A stretch of DNA of 64,000 nt from Methylopila capsulata (GCF_016907975.1 NZ_JAFBCY010000004.1:1-64000), one strand, 5' to 3'. Shown: positions 53,753 through 63,678, counted from the stretch's first letter. Notes: generated by a model not told the origin, from the sequence alone. Numbers and translations: made by a program.

Positions 53753-55425
53753 CGCGCGACGCCGCGCCTCGGCCGATCGTCTTCGCCTTCAACGCCTCCG
53801 GCGCCGAGACCGCGCGGCGGACGGCGGCGGCCGTGGGCGGGGAGACGGCGGGGCTTGCGGGCCGCGTCGCCGACCTCGACGGCGTCTTCGAGGACGCCGC
53901 CGGCGCGGTGGCGGAGGCGTTTCGCGCCGGCCGGCCGATCTTCGGCGTCTGCGCCGCGGGCATCCTCATCCGCCTGATCGCGCCGCTGCTGCGCGACAAG
54001 CAGGCCGAGCCGCCGGTGCTGGCGGTCTCCGACGACGGATCGTCTGTCGTGCCGCTGCTCGGCGGCCTCGCCGGCGCGGACGTGCTGGCGCGGACGGTCG
54101 CGGCGGCGCTGGGCGGCGCGGCGGCCATCACGGGCGCCGGCGCGCGCCGCTTCGGGCTGGTGCTTGAAACCCCGCCCGCGGGCTATGTGCTGGCGAACCC
54201 GCAGGACGCCAAGCGCGTCACCTCCGACCTGCTGGCCGGCGCCCGCGCCCGGATCGAGGGCGAGGCGCCCTGGCTCCGCGCGTCCGACCTGCCGCAGGAC
54301 GGCGACGGCGCCGTGCTGCTGCGGGTGACGGCGGAGGAGGTTCCCGCGCCGGCCGACGGCCTGCTGTTCCACCCGCAGGTGCTGGTCGCGGCCTTCGACC
54401 GGCCCGACATGGCGACGCTCGAGGCCTTCGACGCCGCGCTGGCGCGGCTCGCCCTCGCGCCGGCCGCCCTCGGCGTGGCGCTGGCCCCTGAAGGCGCGCC
54501 GCTGCACCACCTGTTTGTCGAGGCGCTCATCGCGCGGGGCGTCCCGCTCAGGATCGTCGAGCAGCGGCTGGAGGACGGCGAGACGATCCACGCCGAGCCC
54601 GGCCTGCGCATCCATCACTTTTCGGCGCCCGTCGCGCCCGAGGATTTCGGCCGCGCGCCGGGCCGCGTGACCGTGGTCGGCCTCGGCCCCGGCCCGCGCG
54701 GCTGGCTGACGCCGGACGCGGCCGCCGCGCTCGACCGCGCGTCCGATCTCGTGGGCTACGAGCCCTATCTCGCCATGGCGCCGGAGCGCGCCGGCCAGCG
54801 CCGCCACGGATCCGACAACCGCGTCGAGGTCGAGCGCGCGCAGGCGGCACTGACGCTCGCAGCCCAAGGGCGCGAGGTGGCGGTCGTCTCCTCCGGCGAC
54901 GCCGGCGTGTTCGGCATGGCGGCGGCGGTGATGGAAGCGCTGGAGGCTGCGCCCGCGGGCTGGCCCTCGGTCGCGGTCGAGGTCACGCCCGGCGTCTCCG
55001 CCATGCAGGCCGCCGCCGCCCGCCTCGGCGCGCCGCTCGGCCACGATTTCGCGACCATCTCGCTGTCGGACTACCTGAAGCCCTGGGAGATCATCGCGCA
55101 GCGGCTCGCCACCGCGGCCGAGGGCGACTTCGTCATCGCGCTCTACAACCCCGCCTCCAAGACCCGCCGCGAGCAGCTCGTTCGCGCGCTCGACATCCTC
55201 CGCGCCCGGCGCGCGCCGGAGACGCTGGTGGCGCTGGCGCGCAGCGTCGGGCGGAGGGGCGAGGGCTTCACCCTCACGACGCTTGGCGAGCTCGACCCCG
55301 AGCTTGTCGACATGCGCACGCTGGTGCTGATCGGATCGTCCAGGACCCGCGCCTTCGCCCGCGCCGACGGCAAGACGTGGCTCTACACGCCCCGCAGTTA
55401 TCTGGATGACGAGGCGGGCGGATAA
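53749..55425 (+). CDS. cobJ: CbiG-like domain fused to precorrin-3B C17-methyltransferase (CobJ)
   Basis: This is a 558-residue fusion. Residues 1-175 match the CbiG N region (FGVCAAGILIRLIAPLLRDK, then AVSDDGSSVVPLLGGLAGAD). Residues 205-295 look like the CbiG C/CobE region. From residue 305, VTVVGLGPGPRGWLTPDA begins the CobJ methylase, with VVSSGDAGVFGMA and VTPGVSAMQAAAARLGAPL. CobJ performs ring contraction with C17 methylation. CbiG removes the C20 fragment in the anaerobic pathway, so its role beside CobG is unclear. GTG start at 53749. Confidence 0.93.
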   Translation: MTRDAAPRPIVFAFNASGAETARRTAAAVGGETAGLAGRVADLDGVFEDAAGAVAEAFRAGRPIFGVCAAGILIRLIAPLLRDKQAEPPVLAVSDDGSSVVPLLGGLAGADVLARTVAAALGGAAAITGAGARRFGLVLETPPAGYVLANPQDAKRVTSDLLAGARARIEGEAPWLRASDLPQDGDGAVLLRVTAEEVPAPADGLLFHPQVLVAAFDRPDMATLEAFDAALARLALAPAALGVALAPEGAPLHHLFVEALIARGVPLRIVEQRLEDGETIHAEPGLRIHHFSAPVAPEDFGRAPGRVTVVGLGPGPRGWLTPDAAAALDRASDLVGYEPYLAMAPERAGQRRHGSDNRVEVERAQAALTLAAQGREVAVVSSGDAGVFGMAAAVMEALEAAPAGWPSVAVEVTPGVSAMQAAAARLGAPLGHDFATISLSDYLKPWEIIAQRLATAAEGDFVIALYNPASKTRREQLVRALDILRARRAPETLVALARSVGRRGEGFTLTTLGELDPELVDMRTLVLIGSSRTRAFARADGKTWLYTPRSYLDDEAGG

Positions 55426-55456
55426 GGCCTCTTTAAGCAGCGCGTTTCTGGGCGGG

Positions 55457-55475
55457 TGCGTGCTTCGAGACGCTT
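55457..55475. repeat. partial copy of a cgtgcttcgagacgc repeat
   Basis: tgcgtgcttcgagacgc lies in the 49-nt gap between the stops of cobJ and cobM. The same 17 bases begin the longer hairpin repeat at 57513-57562. This copy appears truncated by the end of cobM. Confidence 0.6.
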
Positions 55476-56236
55476 CACTCCGTCGCCGGTTTCAGATGCC
55501 GGTCGTGCGCGGCGTCGTAGAGCGCGCTCGTCGCGTCGCCTGCGCCGCCGAGCGCCCAGCCCACCAGCACCAGCGCCGTGCGCTCCACGCCATAAGGCGC
55601 GGCCTTCTCGACGATGTCGGCCAGCGTCCCCCGCACGATGACCTCGTCCGGCCAGGTCGCGCGGGCGACCAGCGCGACGGGGCAGTCCGCCCCGTAGAGC
55701 GGGGTCAACTCGGCTGCGATGCGGGGAAGCTGCTTCGCGGCGAGGTGAAGTGCCAGCGTGCCGCGGGAGGCCGCGACGTTCGCGAGCGTCTCGGCCGGCG
55801 GCATCGGCGAAGCTCTGCCCGAAAGCCGGGAGAGGACGACGGTCTGCGCCACTTCCGGCACGGTGAGTTCCACGCCCAGCCGCGCGGCGGCAGCGGCGAA
55901 GGCGGGCACGCCGGGGGTGATCTCGTAGGGGATGCCGCGGGCGGCGAGCGCTGCAAACTGCTCGGCTGTCGCGCCGTAGAGCGAAGGGTCGCCGGAGTGC
56001 ACGCGCGCGACGTCGAGGCCGGCCGCATGCGCCGCCTCGACTTCTGCGACGATCTCCTCCAGCGCCATGCCGGCGGTGTCCCGCACGCGCGCGCCCTCTG
56101 GCGCATAGGCCACCACGGCCTTGGGCACCAGCGAACCGGCGTAGAGGCAGACCGGACAGCGCGCGATCAGGTCGCGGCCGCGCACCGTGATGAGGTCCGG
56201 GTCCCCGGGGCCTGCGCCGATGAAATGGACGGTCAC
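55475..56236 (-). CDS. cobM: precorrin-4 C11-methyltransferase
   Basis: This 253-residue tetrapyrrole methylase starts MTVHFIGAGPGDPDLITVRGRDLI, with YAGSLVPKAVV, VHSGDPSLYGA and ITPGVPAFAAAAARLG. It methylates C11 of precorrin-4. It converges with the cobJ gene, with 49 nt between the stops, and lies 10 nt downstream of cobL. Confidence 0.95.
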   Translation of the reverse strand: MTVHFIGAGPGDPDLITVRGRDLIARCPVCLYAGSLVPKAVVAYAPEGARVRDTAGMALEEIVAEVEAAHAAGLDVARVHSGDPSLYGATAEQFAALAARGIPYEITPGVPAFAAAAARLGVELTVPEVAQTVVLSRLSGRASPMPPAETLANVAASRGTLALHLAAKQLPRIAAELTPLYGADCPVALVARATWPDEVIVRGTLADIVEKAAPYGVERTALVLVGWALGGAGDATSALYDAAHDRHLKPATE

Positions 56237-56246
56237 ATCCGCCTCC

Positions 56247-57485
56247 TCAGGTCCGCGGCTTCGTGGCGACGAACTGGGTGATCGGCATCGCCGGCCGCCA
56301 CCCCGTCATGCGGCCCACGGGTTCGGCGTTCGCGATCTGCAGGCGCACGAGGTCGCCGCCCAGCGTCCCGCGCGCCGCGAGCAGCTTCGTCTCGGTTTCC
56401 AGCGTCACGGCGTTGGCTACGAGCCGCCCGCCGGGCTTCAGCGCGGCCCAGCAGATCTCCAGCGCGCCGGGCGCGGTTGCGCCGCCGCCGAGGAACACCG
56501 CGTCGGGCCGGGGCAGCCCGGCGAGACCCTCCGGCGCCGCGGCCTCGCGCACGTCGAGGCCGGGAACCCCCAGACGGGCGGCGTTGGCGCGGGCGCGGGC
56601 GGCGCGGTCCGCCCGCGGCTCCAGCGCGATGGCGCGCGCCCCGCGGGCGGCGCGCATCCATTCGACGCCGATCGAGCCGGAGCCTGCGCCGACGTCCCAC
56701 AGCAGCGCCCCGGGGAGGGGGGCGAGCCTCGCCAGCGTCAGCGCGCGCACCTCGCGCCGGGTGATCTGGCCGTCGTTGGCGAAGGCGTCGTCGGGCAGGC
56801 CCGGCACGCGCGGCAGCAGCCGCGCGTCCGGCCCCGCGACGCAGGCGATCGCCACCGTGTTGAGCTGGTCGAAGACGCGGTCGCCGACCGCATGGGCGGG
56901 GAGCGAAGTCGCCGCGGCCTGAGGCCCGCCGAGCCGCTCGAGCACTGTGACCGCGCTGTCGCCGTAGCCGTGGGCGACCAGCAGCGCGGCGGCCGCGGCG
57001 GGCGTCGCGCCGCCGGCGGAGAACAGCACGATGCGGGCGCCGTCGTGAAGCTCGGCGGCGAGGCTTTCCACCGGCCGGCCGCAGGCGGTGACGAGGGCGG
57101 TGGAGGCGACCGGCCACAGCATCGCCGCGCAGGCGAGCTGGAAGGCGGAAGGCGCCGGCAGCACGGTCATCTCCTCAGGCCCCACCCGCCCGAGCAGCGT
57201 GGCGGCGACGCCGTGGAGCAACGGGTCGCCGCTCGCCAGCACGACGGTCGTCCGCCCGCGCCAGGAGACGAGCACGTCGAGGAACGGCAGCATGGGCGAG
57301 GGCCAGGCGTGGCGTTCGGCCTTCGGAGACGCCGAGGCCGGGATCAGTTCGAGGTGCCGCGCGCCGCCGACGACCTTCTCCGCAGTCGCGAGCGCCGCGC
57401 GGGCCGCGAGGCCGAGACCGTCGAGGCCGTCCTCATTGACGCCGACCACGGTGAGCCAGCGGGGGTGATCAGGGGAGCGGGTCAT
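56247..57485 (-). CDS. cobL: precorrin-6Y C5,15-methyltransferase (decarboxylating)
   Basis: This is a 412-residue fusion of CbiE-type (about 1-205: WLTVVGVNEDGLDGLG, VVLASGDPLLHG, LPAPSAFQLACA) and CbiT-type methylases (about 220-412: LWDVGAGSGSIGVEWMRAARG, the SAM motif). It methylates C5 and C15 and decarboxylates the C12 acetate. cobM follows 10 nt downstream on the same strand. Confidence 0.95.
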   Translation of the reverse strand: MTRSPDHPRWLTVVGVNEDGLDGLGLAARAALATAEKVVGGARHLELIPASASPKAERHAWPSPMLPFLDVLVSWRGRTTVVLASGDPLLHGVAATLLGRVGPEEMTVLPAPSAFQLACAAMLWPVASTALVTACGRPVESLAAELHDGARIVLFSAGGATPAAAAALLVAHGYGDSAVTVLERLGGPQAAATSLPAHAVGDRVFDQLNTVAIACVAGPDARLLPRVPGLPDDAFANDGQITRREVRALTLARLAPLPGALLWDVGAGSGSIGVEWMRAARGARAIALEPRADRAARARANAARLGVPGLDVREAAAPEGLAGLPRPDAVFLGGGATAPGALEICWAALKPGGRLVANAVTLETETKLLAARGTLGGDLVRLQIANAEPVGRMTGWRPAMPITQFVATKPRT

Positions 57486-57512
57486 GGGATCCGGGCGCCG
57501 GCTCTGAGAGGA

Positions 57513-57562
57513 GTGCGTGCTTCGAGACGCATGCCTTACGGCATGCTCCTCGGCATGAGGAG
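57513..57562. repeat. hairpin repeat with cgtgcttcgagacgc start
   Basis: tgcgtgcttcgagacgc is followed by two hairpins: gcatgcc-ttac-ggcatgc and ctcctc-ggcat-gaggag. A shortened copy is at 55457-55475. It lies between cobL and cobK. Confidence 0.6.
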
Positions 57563-57627
57563 GTGAGAGATAGGTTTAGGAGGCGCGCGGACTGTCGTCG
57601 CCGCTCGCAACCGTCATGTCACCCTCG

Positions 57628-57715
57628 CCGTCATGGTCCGGCTTGACCGGACCATCCACCTCCGACGTCGATCTCTACGCCGCAGATGGGTCCTCCGGTC
57701 GAGCCGGAGGACGAC
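57628..57715. repeat. paired-hairpin repeat, tccgg subtype, copy 2
   Basis: Hairpins atggtccgg-cttga-ccggaccat (57633-57655) and gtcctccgg-tcgag-ccggaggac (57690-57712). The first is identical to that of the copy at 30265-30353, and the spacing between hairpins is the same (34 nt). It sits just downstream of cobK. Confidence 0.8.
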
Positions 57716-57736
57716 GGCGAGGGCGACCCAGATGGC

Positions 57737-58498
57737 TCAAGACGTCGGCAAACCCAGCATTTCCGCCGCCAGCCGGGCAGCTTCGTCGACGCTTCCTGCG
57801 GTCAGTCCTTCAGGGCGAGGCGGGCGCTCCACCATGACGACCGGTAGTCCGAGTTCCCGCGCCACGACGAGCTTGGCTTCCGCCGCCGCGCCGCCGCTGT
57901 TCTTCGAGACGACGGAGCCGATCCCGCGGTCCGCAAATAGGCGACGCTCCGCCTCCAGCGCGAACGGGCCGCGGTCGCAGAGGAAGGTCGCCGCCGGATG
58001 GTCGAACGGCGCGTCCGGCGGGTCGATCACGCGGAGCAGCAACGTCAGGTCGCGGCGGGCGGCGAAGGGCGCGATCTCCTGGCGACCGACGGTCACGAAG
58101 CAGGGCCCGTCCGTCACAGGCGCGAGCGCGGCGGCGGCCGTCACGTCGGGCGCCATCCGCCAGTCGTCGCCGGGCTGAGGCCGCCACGCCGGCCGCTCCA
58201 CATGGATCAGCGGCGTCCGCGTCGCTGCGCAGGCCGCCGCGGCGTTGGCCTTCATGCGGGCGGCGAAGGGGTGCGTGGCGTCGACCACCAGCGCCACACG
58301 CTCAGTCTTGAGGTACTCCGAAAGCCCCTCCGCGCCGCCGAATCCGCCGACGCGCGCGTGTCCCACCGGCTGGCGCCGCGCGCCGGTGCGGCCGGCGAAG
58401 GAGGTGGTGACGTCGCAGCCGAGCGTCGAAAAGCGCTCCGCCGCGGCGAAGCCCTCGGACGAGCCGCCGAGCACCAGAACGTGCGGGCCGGCCGCCAT
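57737..58498 (-). CDS. cobK: precorrin-6A reductase
   Basis: This is a 253-residue NADPH-dependent reductase that gives dihydro-precorrin-6. The N-terminal Rossmann-type stretch VLVLGGSSEGFAAAERF, VVDATHPFAARMKANAAAA and the C-terminal SKNSGGAAAEAKLVVARELGLPVVMV are family signatures. ATG 58498 was chosen; GTG 58501 adds one residue. It is divergent from cobA, 77 nt apart. Confidence 0.95.
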   Translation of the reverse strand: MAAGPHVLVLGGSSEGFAAAERFSTLGCDVTTSFAGRTGARRQPVGHARVGGFGGAEGLSEYLKTERVALVVDATHPFAARMKANAAAACAATRTPLIHVERPAWRPQPGDDWRMAPDVTAAAALAPVTDGPCFVTVGRQEIAPFAARRDLTLLLRVIDPPDAPFDHPAATFLCDRGPFALEAERRLFADRGIGSVVSKNSGGAAAEAKLVVARELGLPVVMVERPPRPEGLTAGSVDEAARLAAEMLGLPTS

Positions 58499-58575
58499 CA
58501 CAACGCCGCCTTTATCCGAAACGACATGACGGCGCGGGATTGTGCGGCGCCGTCCGAACCGCCATGGTCCCGCGC

Positions 58576-59430
58576 ATGTCGACTGCCTCTGATCCCGCGC
58601 GCGTTCATTCCGCCCCCGTCGCCTTCGATCCCGCCTTTGCGCGCGCGCTGCCCGTGTTCGCCGCCGGCTCGGTCTGGCTGGTCGGCGCCGGGCCGGGCGA
58701 TCCCGGACTTCTCACTCTGCAGGCCGCGTGGGGGCTGTCGCAGGCCGATGTCGTCTTCTTCGACGCGCTCGTCAACGACGCCGTGCTGAACTTCGCGGCC
58801 CCCGGCGCCGAACTCGCCTTCGTGGGCAAGCGGGCGGGGTGCCCGTCGCCGAAGCAGTCCGAGATCAACGCCCGGCTGATCGACGCCGCCCGCGCCGGCA
58901 AGCGCGTGCTGCGGCTGAAGGGCGGCGACCCCTACGTCTTCGGCCGCGGGGCCGAGGAGGCCCAGGGGCTCGTCGCGGCGGGCGTGCCGTTCCGGGTCGC
59001 GCCGGGGGTGACCGCCGGCGTCGGCGGGCTGGCTGCGGCCGGCATCCCCGTGACCCACCGCGACGTCAACCAGTCCGTCACCTTCCTCACGGCGCACGAC
59101 GCCTCCGGCGGCCTGTCCGCGCGGCTCGACTGGGCGGCCTTGTCCGCGGGCTCGCCCGTGCTGGTGGTCTACATGGGGTTTCGCCTCATGCAGGTGATCG
59201 CCCAGAAGCTGATGGAGGCGGGGCGTCCGGACTCCGAGCCCGCGGCGATCGTGGCGCAGGCGACCACCCCGCGGCAGAAGGTGGTGCGCACCACGCTCGG
59301 GCGGCTCGCCGCGGGCGAGGACGCGGGCGGCCTGGAGCCGCCGGTGCTGGTCGTGGTCGGCGGGGTCGTGGCGCTGGCGCCCGTGCTCGGCGTCGGCGGC
59401 TACGCCGCGCCCGTGGACGACGTGGGCTGA
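58576..59430 (+). CDS. cobA: uroporphyrinogen-III C-methyltransferase
   Basis: This is a 284-residue SUMT with VWLVGAGPGDPGLLTLQAAWGLSQADVVFFDALV, VLRLKGGDPYVFGRGAEEAQ and TAGVGGLAAAGIPVTHRDVNQSVTFLTAHD. It makes precorrin-2, the branch point to cobalamin and siroheme. It is the single-function form, without CysG reductase domain. ATG 58576 was chosen over 58564. Its TGA overlaps the cobB ATG by one base. Confidence 0.95.
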   Translation: MSTASDPARVHSAPVAFDPAFARALPVFAAGSVWLVGAGPGDPGLLTLQAAWGLSQADVVFFDALVNDAVLNFAAPGAELAFVGKRAGCPSPKQSEINARLIDAARAGKRVLRLKGGDPYVFGRGAEEAQGLVAAGVPFRVAPGVTAGVGGLAAAGIPVTHRDVNQSVTFLTAHDASGGLSARLDWAALSAGSPVLVVYMGFRLMQVIAQKLMEAGRPDSEPAAIVAQATTPRQKVVRTTLGRLAAGEDAGGLEPPVLVVVGGVVALAPVLGVGGYAAPVDDVG

Positions 59431-60731
59431 TGACGCCCGCGCTGGTCGTCGCCGCGCCGGCCAGCGGCTCCGGCAAGACCACGCTGACGCTCGGCCTGCT
59501 GCGGGCGTTCCGCTCGGCGGGCGTCGCGGTGGGCTCCGCGAAGATCGGGCCGGATTACATCGATCCCCGGTTCCATGCGGCCGCTACAGGCCGCCCCTGC
59601 CTCAACCTCGACGGCTGGGCGATGCGGCGCGACCGGGTGCTGACGCTCGCGACCGCGGCGGGCGAGGGGGCGGACCTGCTCGTCGTCGAAGGCGTCATGG
59701 GTCTGTTCGACCGCGCGGCCGAGACCGGCGTGGAGGGGCGGGGCGGCACGGCGGAGGTCGCCGGCATGCTGGAGGCGCCGGTCGTGATGGTGGTCGACAC
59801 GGGCGGCATGGCGCAATCGGTCGGCGCGGTGGTCGACGGGTTCCGCCGCCGCGCCGGCGGGCCCGACGTTGCGGGCGTGGTGCTGAACCGCGTCGCGAGC
59901 CCCCGCCACGAGGCGCTGCTGCGCGAGGGCTGCGCGGAGGCGGGGATCGCGGTCTTCGGCGCGCTGCCGCGTCGTGCGGAGCTCAAGACGCCGTCGCGGC
60001 ATCTGGGCCTCGTCCAGGCCGAGGAGATGTCGGACCTCGAAGGCTTCCTCGACCGCGCCGCGGCCCTCGTCGCAGCCCATGTGGACCTCGGCGCGCTCCG
60101 GGCGCTGGCCCGGCCGCTGCCGCGCGCCGTCTCCCACGTCGGCCGCCCGGCGGTTCCGCCGCTGGGCTCGCGCATCGCGGTCGCCTCCGACGTCGCGTTC
60201 CGCTTCGCCTATCCTCACCTGCTGGAAACCTGGCGGGAGAGCGGAGCCGAGCTCATGCCGTTCTCGCCCCTCGCCGACGAAGCGCCGGACGCGGACGCCG
60301 ACGCGGTCTACCTGCCCGGCGGCTACCCCGAACTCCACGCCGGCCGGCTGGCGGCGGCCGGGCGTTTCCGGACCGGGATGCGCGACGCGGTCGATCGCGG
60401 GGCGTCGGTGTTCGGCGAGTGCGGGGGCTACATGGCCCTGGGCGACGGCCTCGTGGACGCGGACGGCGTCCGCCACGCCATGCTCGGCCTGCTCCGGCTC
60501 GAGACCTCGTTCGCGACGCGAAGGCTGCATCTGGGCTACCGGCACGCGACGCTCGTCGCGGACAGCGCGCTCGGCGCTCACGGCGCGACCTACCGGGCGC
60601 ACGAGTTCCACTACGCCTCGGTGCTGGCCGAGACGGGCGACCCGCTGTTCGAGCTTCCCGACGGGACCCGTTGCGGCCTTGCGGCCGGCCCGGTGTCAGG
60701 CTCCTTCTTGCACCTCATCGACGGCGGCTGA
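59430..60731 (+). CDS. cobB: hydrogenobyrinic acid a,c-diamide synthase
   Basis: This 433-residue glutamine-dependent amidotransferase has an N-terminal P-loop (ASGSGKTT, residues 11-18), KIGPDYIDPRFH, and a C-terminal class I glutaminase domain with the catalytic Cys in FGECGGYMALGD. It amidates the a and c side chains before cobalt insertion by CobNST (aerobic route). The 3' end overlaps the opposing DUF1636 gene by 36 bp. Confidence 0.95.
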   Translation: MTPALVVAAPASGSGKTTLTLGLLRAFRSAGVAVGSAKIGPDYIDPRFHAAATGRPCLNLDGWAMRRDRVLTLATAAGEGADLLVVEGVMGLFDRAAETGVEGRGGTAEVAGMLEAPVVMVVDTGGMAQSVGAVVDGFRRRAGGPDVAGVVLNRVASPRHEALLREGCAEAGIAVFGALPRRAELKTPSRHLGLVQAEEMSDLEGFLDRAAALVAAHVDLGALRALARPLPRAVSHVGRPAVPPLGSRIAVASDVAFRFAYPHLLETWRESGAELMPFSPLADEAPDADADAVYLPGGYPELHAGRLAAAGRFRTGMRDAVDRGASVFGECGGYMALGDGLVDADGVRHAMLGLLRLETSFATRRLHLGYRHATLVADSALGAHGATYRAHEFHYASVLAETGDPLFELPDGTRCGLAAGPVSGSFLHLIDGG

Positions 60732-61127
60732 CGCCGGCTCCTCCACCAACGCGTGGGCGACGCCATGCGGCGGCAGGCGGGCGATGGTGTTCTTGCGCAC
60801 CACCTGGGGGCGCGCGCGCCACGGCGGGATTCCGTCCGCGCTCTCGGCGTGGGCGAGCGCGAAGCCGACGAGGTCGGCGGCGTCGAGCGGCGACAGGTTG
60901 CCCACGACATAGCCGAACTTGGCCTCGCCCGAGACCGTGGCCGAACAGGCGCGCGAGCAGGCGGAGAGACAGGCGATCGCCTTCACCTCCACCGTCGCGC
61001 CGGCGTCCCGCAGGGCGACCGCGGCGACGACCTCGCGGAGCAGGGCGGCGCCGGGGCGTTCGGCGTCCTCGGGCGCGCCTTCGGGGCGGCAGGTGCGGCA
61101 GATCGTAAGGGTCACGGGCGCGCTCAT
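60696..61127 (-). CDS. DUF1636 protein (putative Fe-S metal-binding protein)
   Basis: The 143-residue protein has CRTC at the N terminus and CLSACSRAC in the middle, the thioredoxin-like 2Fe-2S pattern of DUF1636. Such genes are often found within cobalamin clusters of alphaproteobacteria, which suggests, without proof, a redox or metal role there. The C-terminal 12 codons overlap the end of cobB on the other strand. A gap of 102 nt separates its start from cobD. Confidence 0.85.
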   Translation of the reverse strand: MSAPVTLTICRTCRPEGAPEDAERPGAALLREVVAAVALRDAGATVEVKAIACLSACSRACSATVSGEAKFGYVVGNLSPLDAADLVGFALAHAESADGIPPWRARPQVVRKNTIARLPPHGVAHALVEEPASAAVDEVQEGA

Positions 61128-61229
61128 GGTCCGCTCCTAGCATCAAACCTAGCCGTCCGACCACTTGACCAAGCGGCGCGGGCCGTGCCGTTTGCCGCCA
61201 TCGTCGGCGGGACGGGGGACGCTTAGCGA

Positions 61230-62201
61230 ATGGATCTCGCGCACAACGCGCTGATGGTGTTGATCGCGCTGGCGATCGACGCGCTGGTCGGAGACCCCGA
61301 CAGGGTGTGGCGGCGGGTCGCCCACCCCGTCGTGCTGATCGGCCGCGGCATCGAGGCGCTCGACCGCAGGCTCAACCGGCTGGACCTCGACGAGAGCGAG
61401 CGTCGCAGGCGGGGCGTCGTCGCCATAACGATCGTCGCGCTGGCCGCGCTGGCGACGGGCGCCGTGATCGCCTGGACACTCGCCGACATTCCCTTCGGCG
61501 TCGTCGCCGAGGGCGCCGTGGCGAGCGTGTTCCTGGCGCAGAAGAGCCTCTACCTCCACGTCGCCGCGGTCCGGACCGCCTTCGCCGCGGGCGGGCTCGG
61601 CGCCGCGCGTCAGGCCGTTTCGATGATCGTCGGCCGCGATCCGAAGCGGCTGGACGAGGCCGGCGTGTCGCGGGCCGCGATCGAATCGCTCGCCGAGAAC
61701 TTCGCGGACGGCGTGGTGGCGCCGGCGCTGTGGGGCGTGGTGCTCGGGCTGCCGGGTATCATCGCCTACAAGGCGATCAACACCGCCGACAGCATGATCG
61801 GCCACAAGACCGAGCGGCACCTCGCCTTCGGCCGCGCGGCCGCGCGGCTCGACGATTACGTCAACCTCGCGCCGGCCCGGCTGTCGGGCGCGATCGTGGT
61901 CGTGGCGGCGCTGCTGACGCGCCGGCCCTGGCGAAAGGCCTGGGCCGCGATGCGGCGGGACGCGCCGCTGCACGCCTCGCCGAACGCCGGCTGGCCGGAG
62001 GCCGCGACCGGCGGGGCGCTCGGGCTCGCGCTCGGCGGGCCGCGCAGCTACGGTGGCCGTCTGGTCGACGATCCCTACATGAACCGCGACGGCGATCCGC
62101 AGGCGACCCCGCAGGACATCAGCCGCGCCCTGCGGCTTTTCCTGACGGCCTGCGCGGTCCACGCCGCGCTTTGGGCGGGCGCGCTCGCGGTCTTCATCTG
62201 A
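61230..62201 (+). CDS. cobD: adenosylcobinamide-phosphate synthase
   Basis: This 323-residue membrane protein (CbiB/CobD) joins aminopropanol phosphate to adenosylcobyric acid. It has [24 protein letters not shown] near the N terminus, [49 protein letters not shown], and [22 protein letters not shown]. Several hydrophobic spans are visible. The start is preceded by a weak ribosome site. The last 8 nt overlap cobQ on the other strand. Confidence 0.95.
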   Translation: MDLAHNALMVLIALAIDALVGDPDRVWRRVAHPVVLIGRGIEALDRRLNRLDLDESERRRRGVVAITIVALAALATGAVIAWTLADIPFGVVAEGAVASVFLAQKSLYLHVAAVRTAFAAGGLGAARQAVSMIVGRDPKRLDEAGVSRAAIESLAENFADGVVAPALWGVVLGLPGIIAYKAINTADSMIGHKTERHLAFGRAAARLDDYVNLAPARLSGAIVVVAALLTRRPWRKAWAAMRRDAPLHASPNAGWPEAATGGALGLALGGPRSYGGRLVDDPYMNRDGDPQATPQDISRALRLFLTACAVHAALWAGALAVFI

Positions 62202-63678
62202 GGCTCTCGCGCCGGGCGATCGCGAGCAGCGCCTCGACGTCGAGGTGCGCCTCCAGATGGTCGGCGAGCGCGTCGAGCGTGGCGTCCACCGTCGCGTCGT
62301 AGCCGTAGGCCTCGCCGGTCCCGCCGAGCGCTTCGAGGTAGGCGCGACGGAAACCGTCGCGGGCGAAGACGCCGTGGAGATAGGCTCCCGCCACGCGGCC
62401 GTCGGGCGAGACCGCGCCCTCGGGGCGGCCCGCCACCTCGAACGGAGCGCGGGCCGCGTCCGGCCCCTCGGTGCGGCCCATGTGAATCTCGTAGGCCTCG
62501 ACCTCCTCGCCGCTCGCGACGTGACGGCCCGTGACCAGCGCGAGCCGCTTCTCCGCCCCCAGCACGGTGTCGACCGCAAGCAGGCCGAGGCCCTCGACGG
62601 TTCCGGGCGCGCCCTCGACGCCGTCGGGATCGGCGATGGTCCGTCCCAGCATCTGGTAGCCGCCGCAGAGGCCGAGCACGCGTCCGCCGCGGCGCACATG
62701 GGCGCGGATGTCCGCGTCCCAACCCCAGGCCCTGAGCGTCGCGAGGTCGGCGATGGTCGCCTTCGATCCGGGGAGAAGAACGAGGTCGGTTTCGGGCGGC
62801 AGCGGGGCGCCGTCGCTGAGCAGGGTGAGCGAGACGGACGGGTCGAGCCGCAGAGGATCGAGATCGTCGAAGTTCGCGATCCGCGGCAGAGCGAGCGCGA
62901 CGATGCGGATCGGCCCCTCAGGCCGCCCGGCGCGGGAGGCGAGGTCGACGGAGTCCTCCGCCGGCAGCTTCACGGCGTCGGCGAACCAGGGCGCGATCCC
63001 TAGAGACGCCCATCCCGTACGGCTTGCGATCACCCGCAAGCCTTCATCGAACATGGTGACGTCACCGCGGAAGCGGTTGATGAGGAAGCCTTTTACGCGT
63101 GCGAGGTCGCTGGGCGGCAACAGCGCGTGCGTGCCCACCAGCGTCGCGATCACGCCGCCGCGGTCGATGTCGCCCACCAGCACGACCGGCACGTCGGCGG
63201 CCTCGGCGAAGCCCATGTTGGCGATGTCGCCGGCGCGGAGGTTCACCTCCGCCGCGCTGCCGGCGCCCTCGATCACCATGAGATCCACGCCGGCCGCGAG
63301 CCGGTGGTAGCTCTCCAGCACGGCCGGCATCAGGCTCGGTTTCAGCGCGCCGTAGGCCTTGCCGCGGTAGCTTCCGAGCCGGCGGCCCTGCACCACCACC
63401 TGGCTGCCGGTCTCGCTCTCGGGCTTCAGCAGCACGGGGTTCATGTCGGTCAGCGGCTGCAGCCCCGCAGCGCGCGCCTGCAGCGCCTGGGCGCGGCCGA
63501 TTTCGCCGCCGTCGGCGGTCACGGCGGCGTTGTTCGACATGTTCTGCGGCTTGAACGGCGCGACCCTGAGGCCCCGCCGCGCGAACAGGCGGCAGAGCCC
63601 GGCCACGATCAGCGACTTGCCGACGTTCGAGCCGGTGCCCTGCAGCATCACGGCGGGCGTGGGGGACGGCGGGGACAT
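62194..63678 (-). CDS. cobQ: cobyric acid synthase
   Basis: This 494-residue amidotransferase amidates the b, d, e and g side chains. The P-loop is GTGSNVGKS (residues 14-22), followed by [16 protein letters not shown] and [20 protein letters not shown]. The glutaminase domain has the Cys in [11 protein letters not shown] and a His in [12 protein letters not shown] 63678 was chosen; the longer frame from 63717 is not conserved. It converges with cobD. Confidence 0.95.
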   Translation of the reverse strand: MSPPSPTPAVMLQGTGSNVGKSLIVAGLCRLFARRGLRVAPFKPQNMSNNAAVTADGGEIGRAQALQARAAGLQPLTDMNPVLLKPESETGSQVVVQGRRLGSYRGKAYGALKPSLMPAVLESYHRLAAGVDLMVIEGAGSAAEVNLRAGDIANMGFAEAADVPVVLVGDIDRGGVIATLVGTHALLPPSDLARVKGFLINRFRGDVTMFDEGLRVIASRTGWASLGIAPWFADAVKLPAEDSVDLASRAGRPEGPIRIVALALPRIANFDDLDPLRLDPSVSLTLLSDGAPLPPETDLVLLPGSKATIADLATLRAWGWDADIRAHVRRGGRVLGLCGGYQMLGRTIADPDGVEGAPGTVEGLGLLAVDTVLGAEKRLALVTGRHVASGEEVEAYEIHMGRTEGPDAARAPFEVAGRPEGAVSPDGRVAGAYLHGVFARDGFRRAYLEALGGTGEAYGYDATVDATLDALADHLEAHLDVEALLAIARRESLR

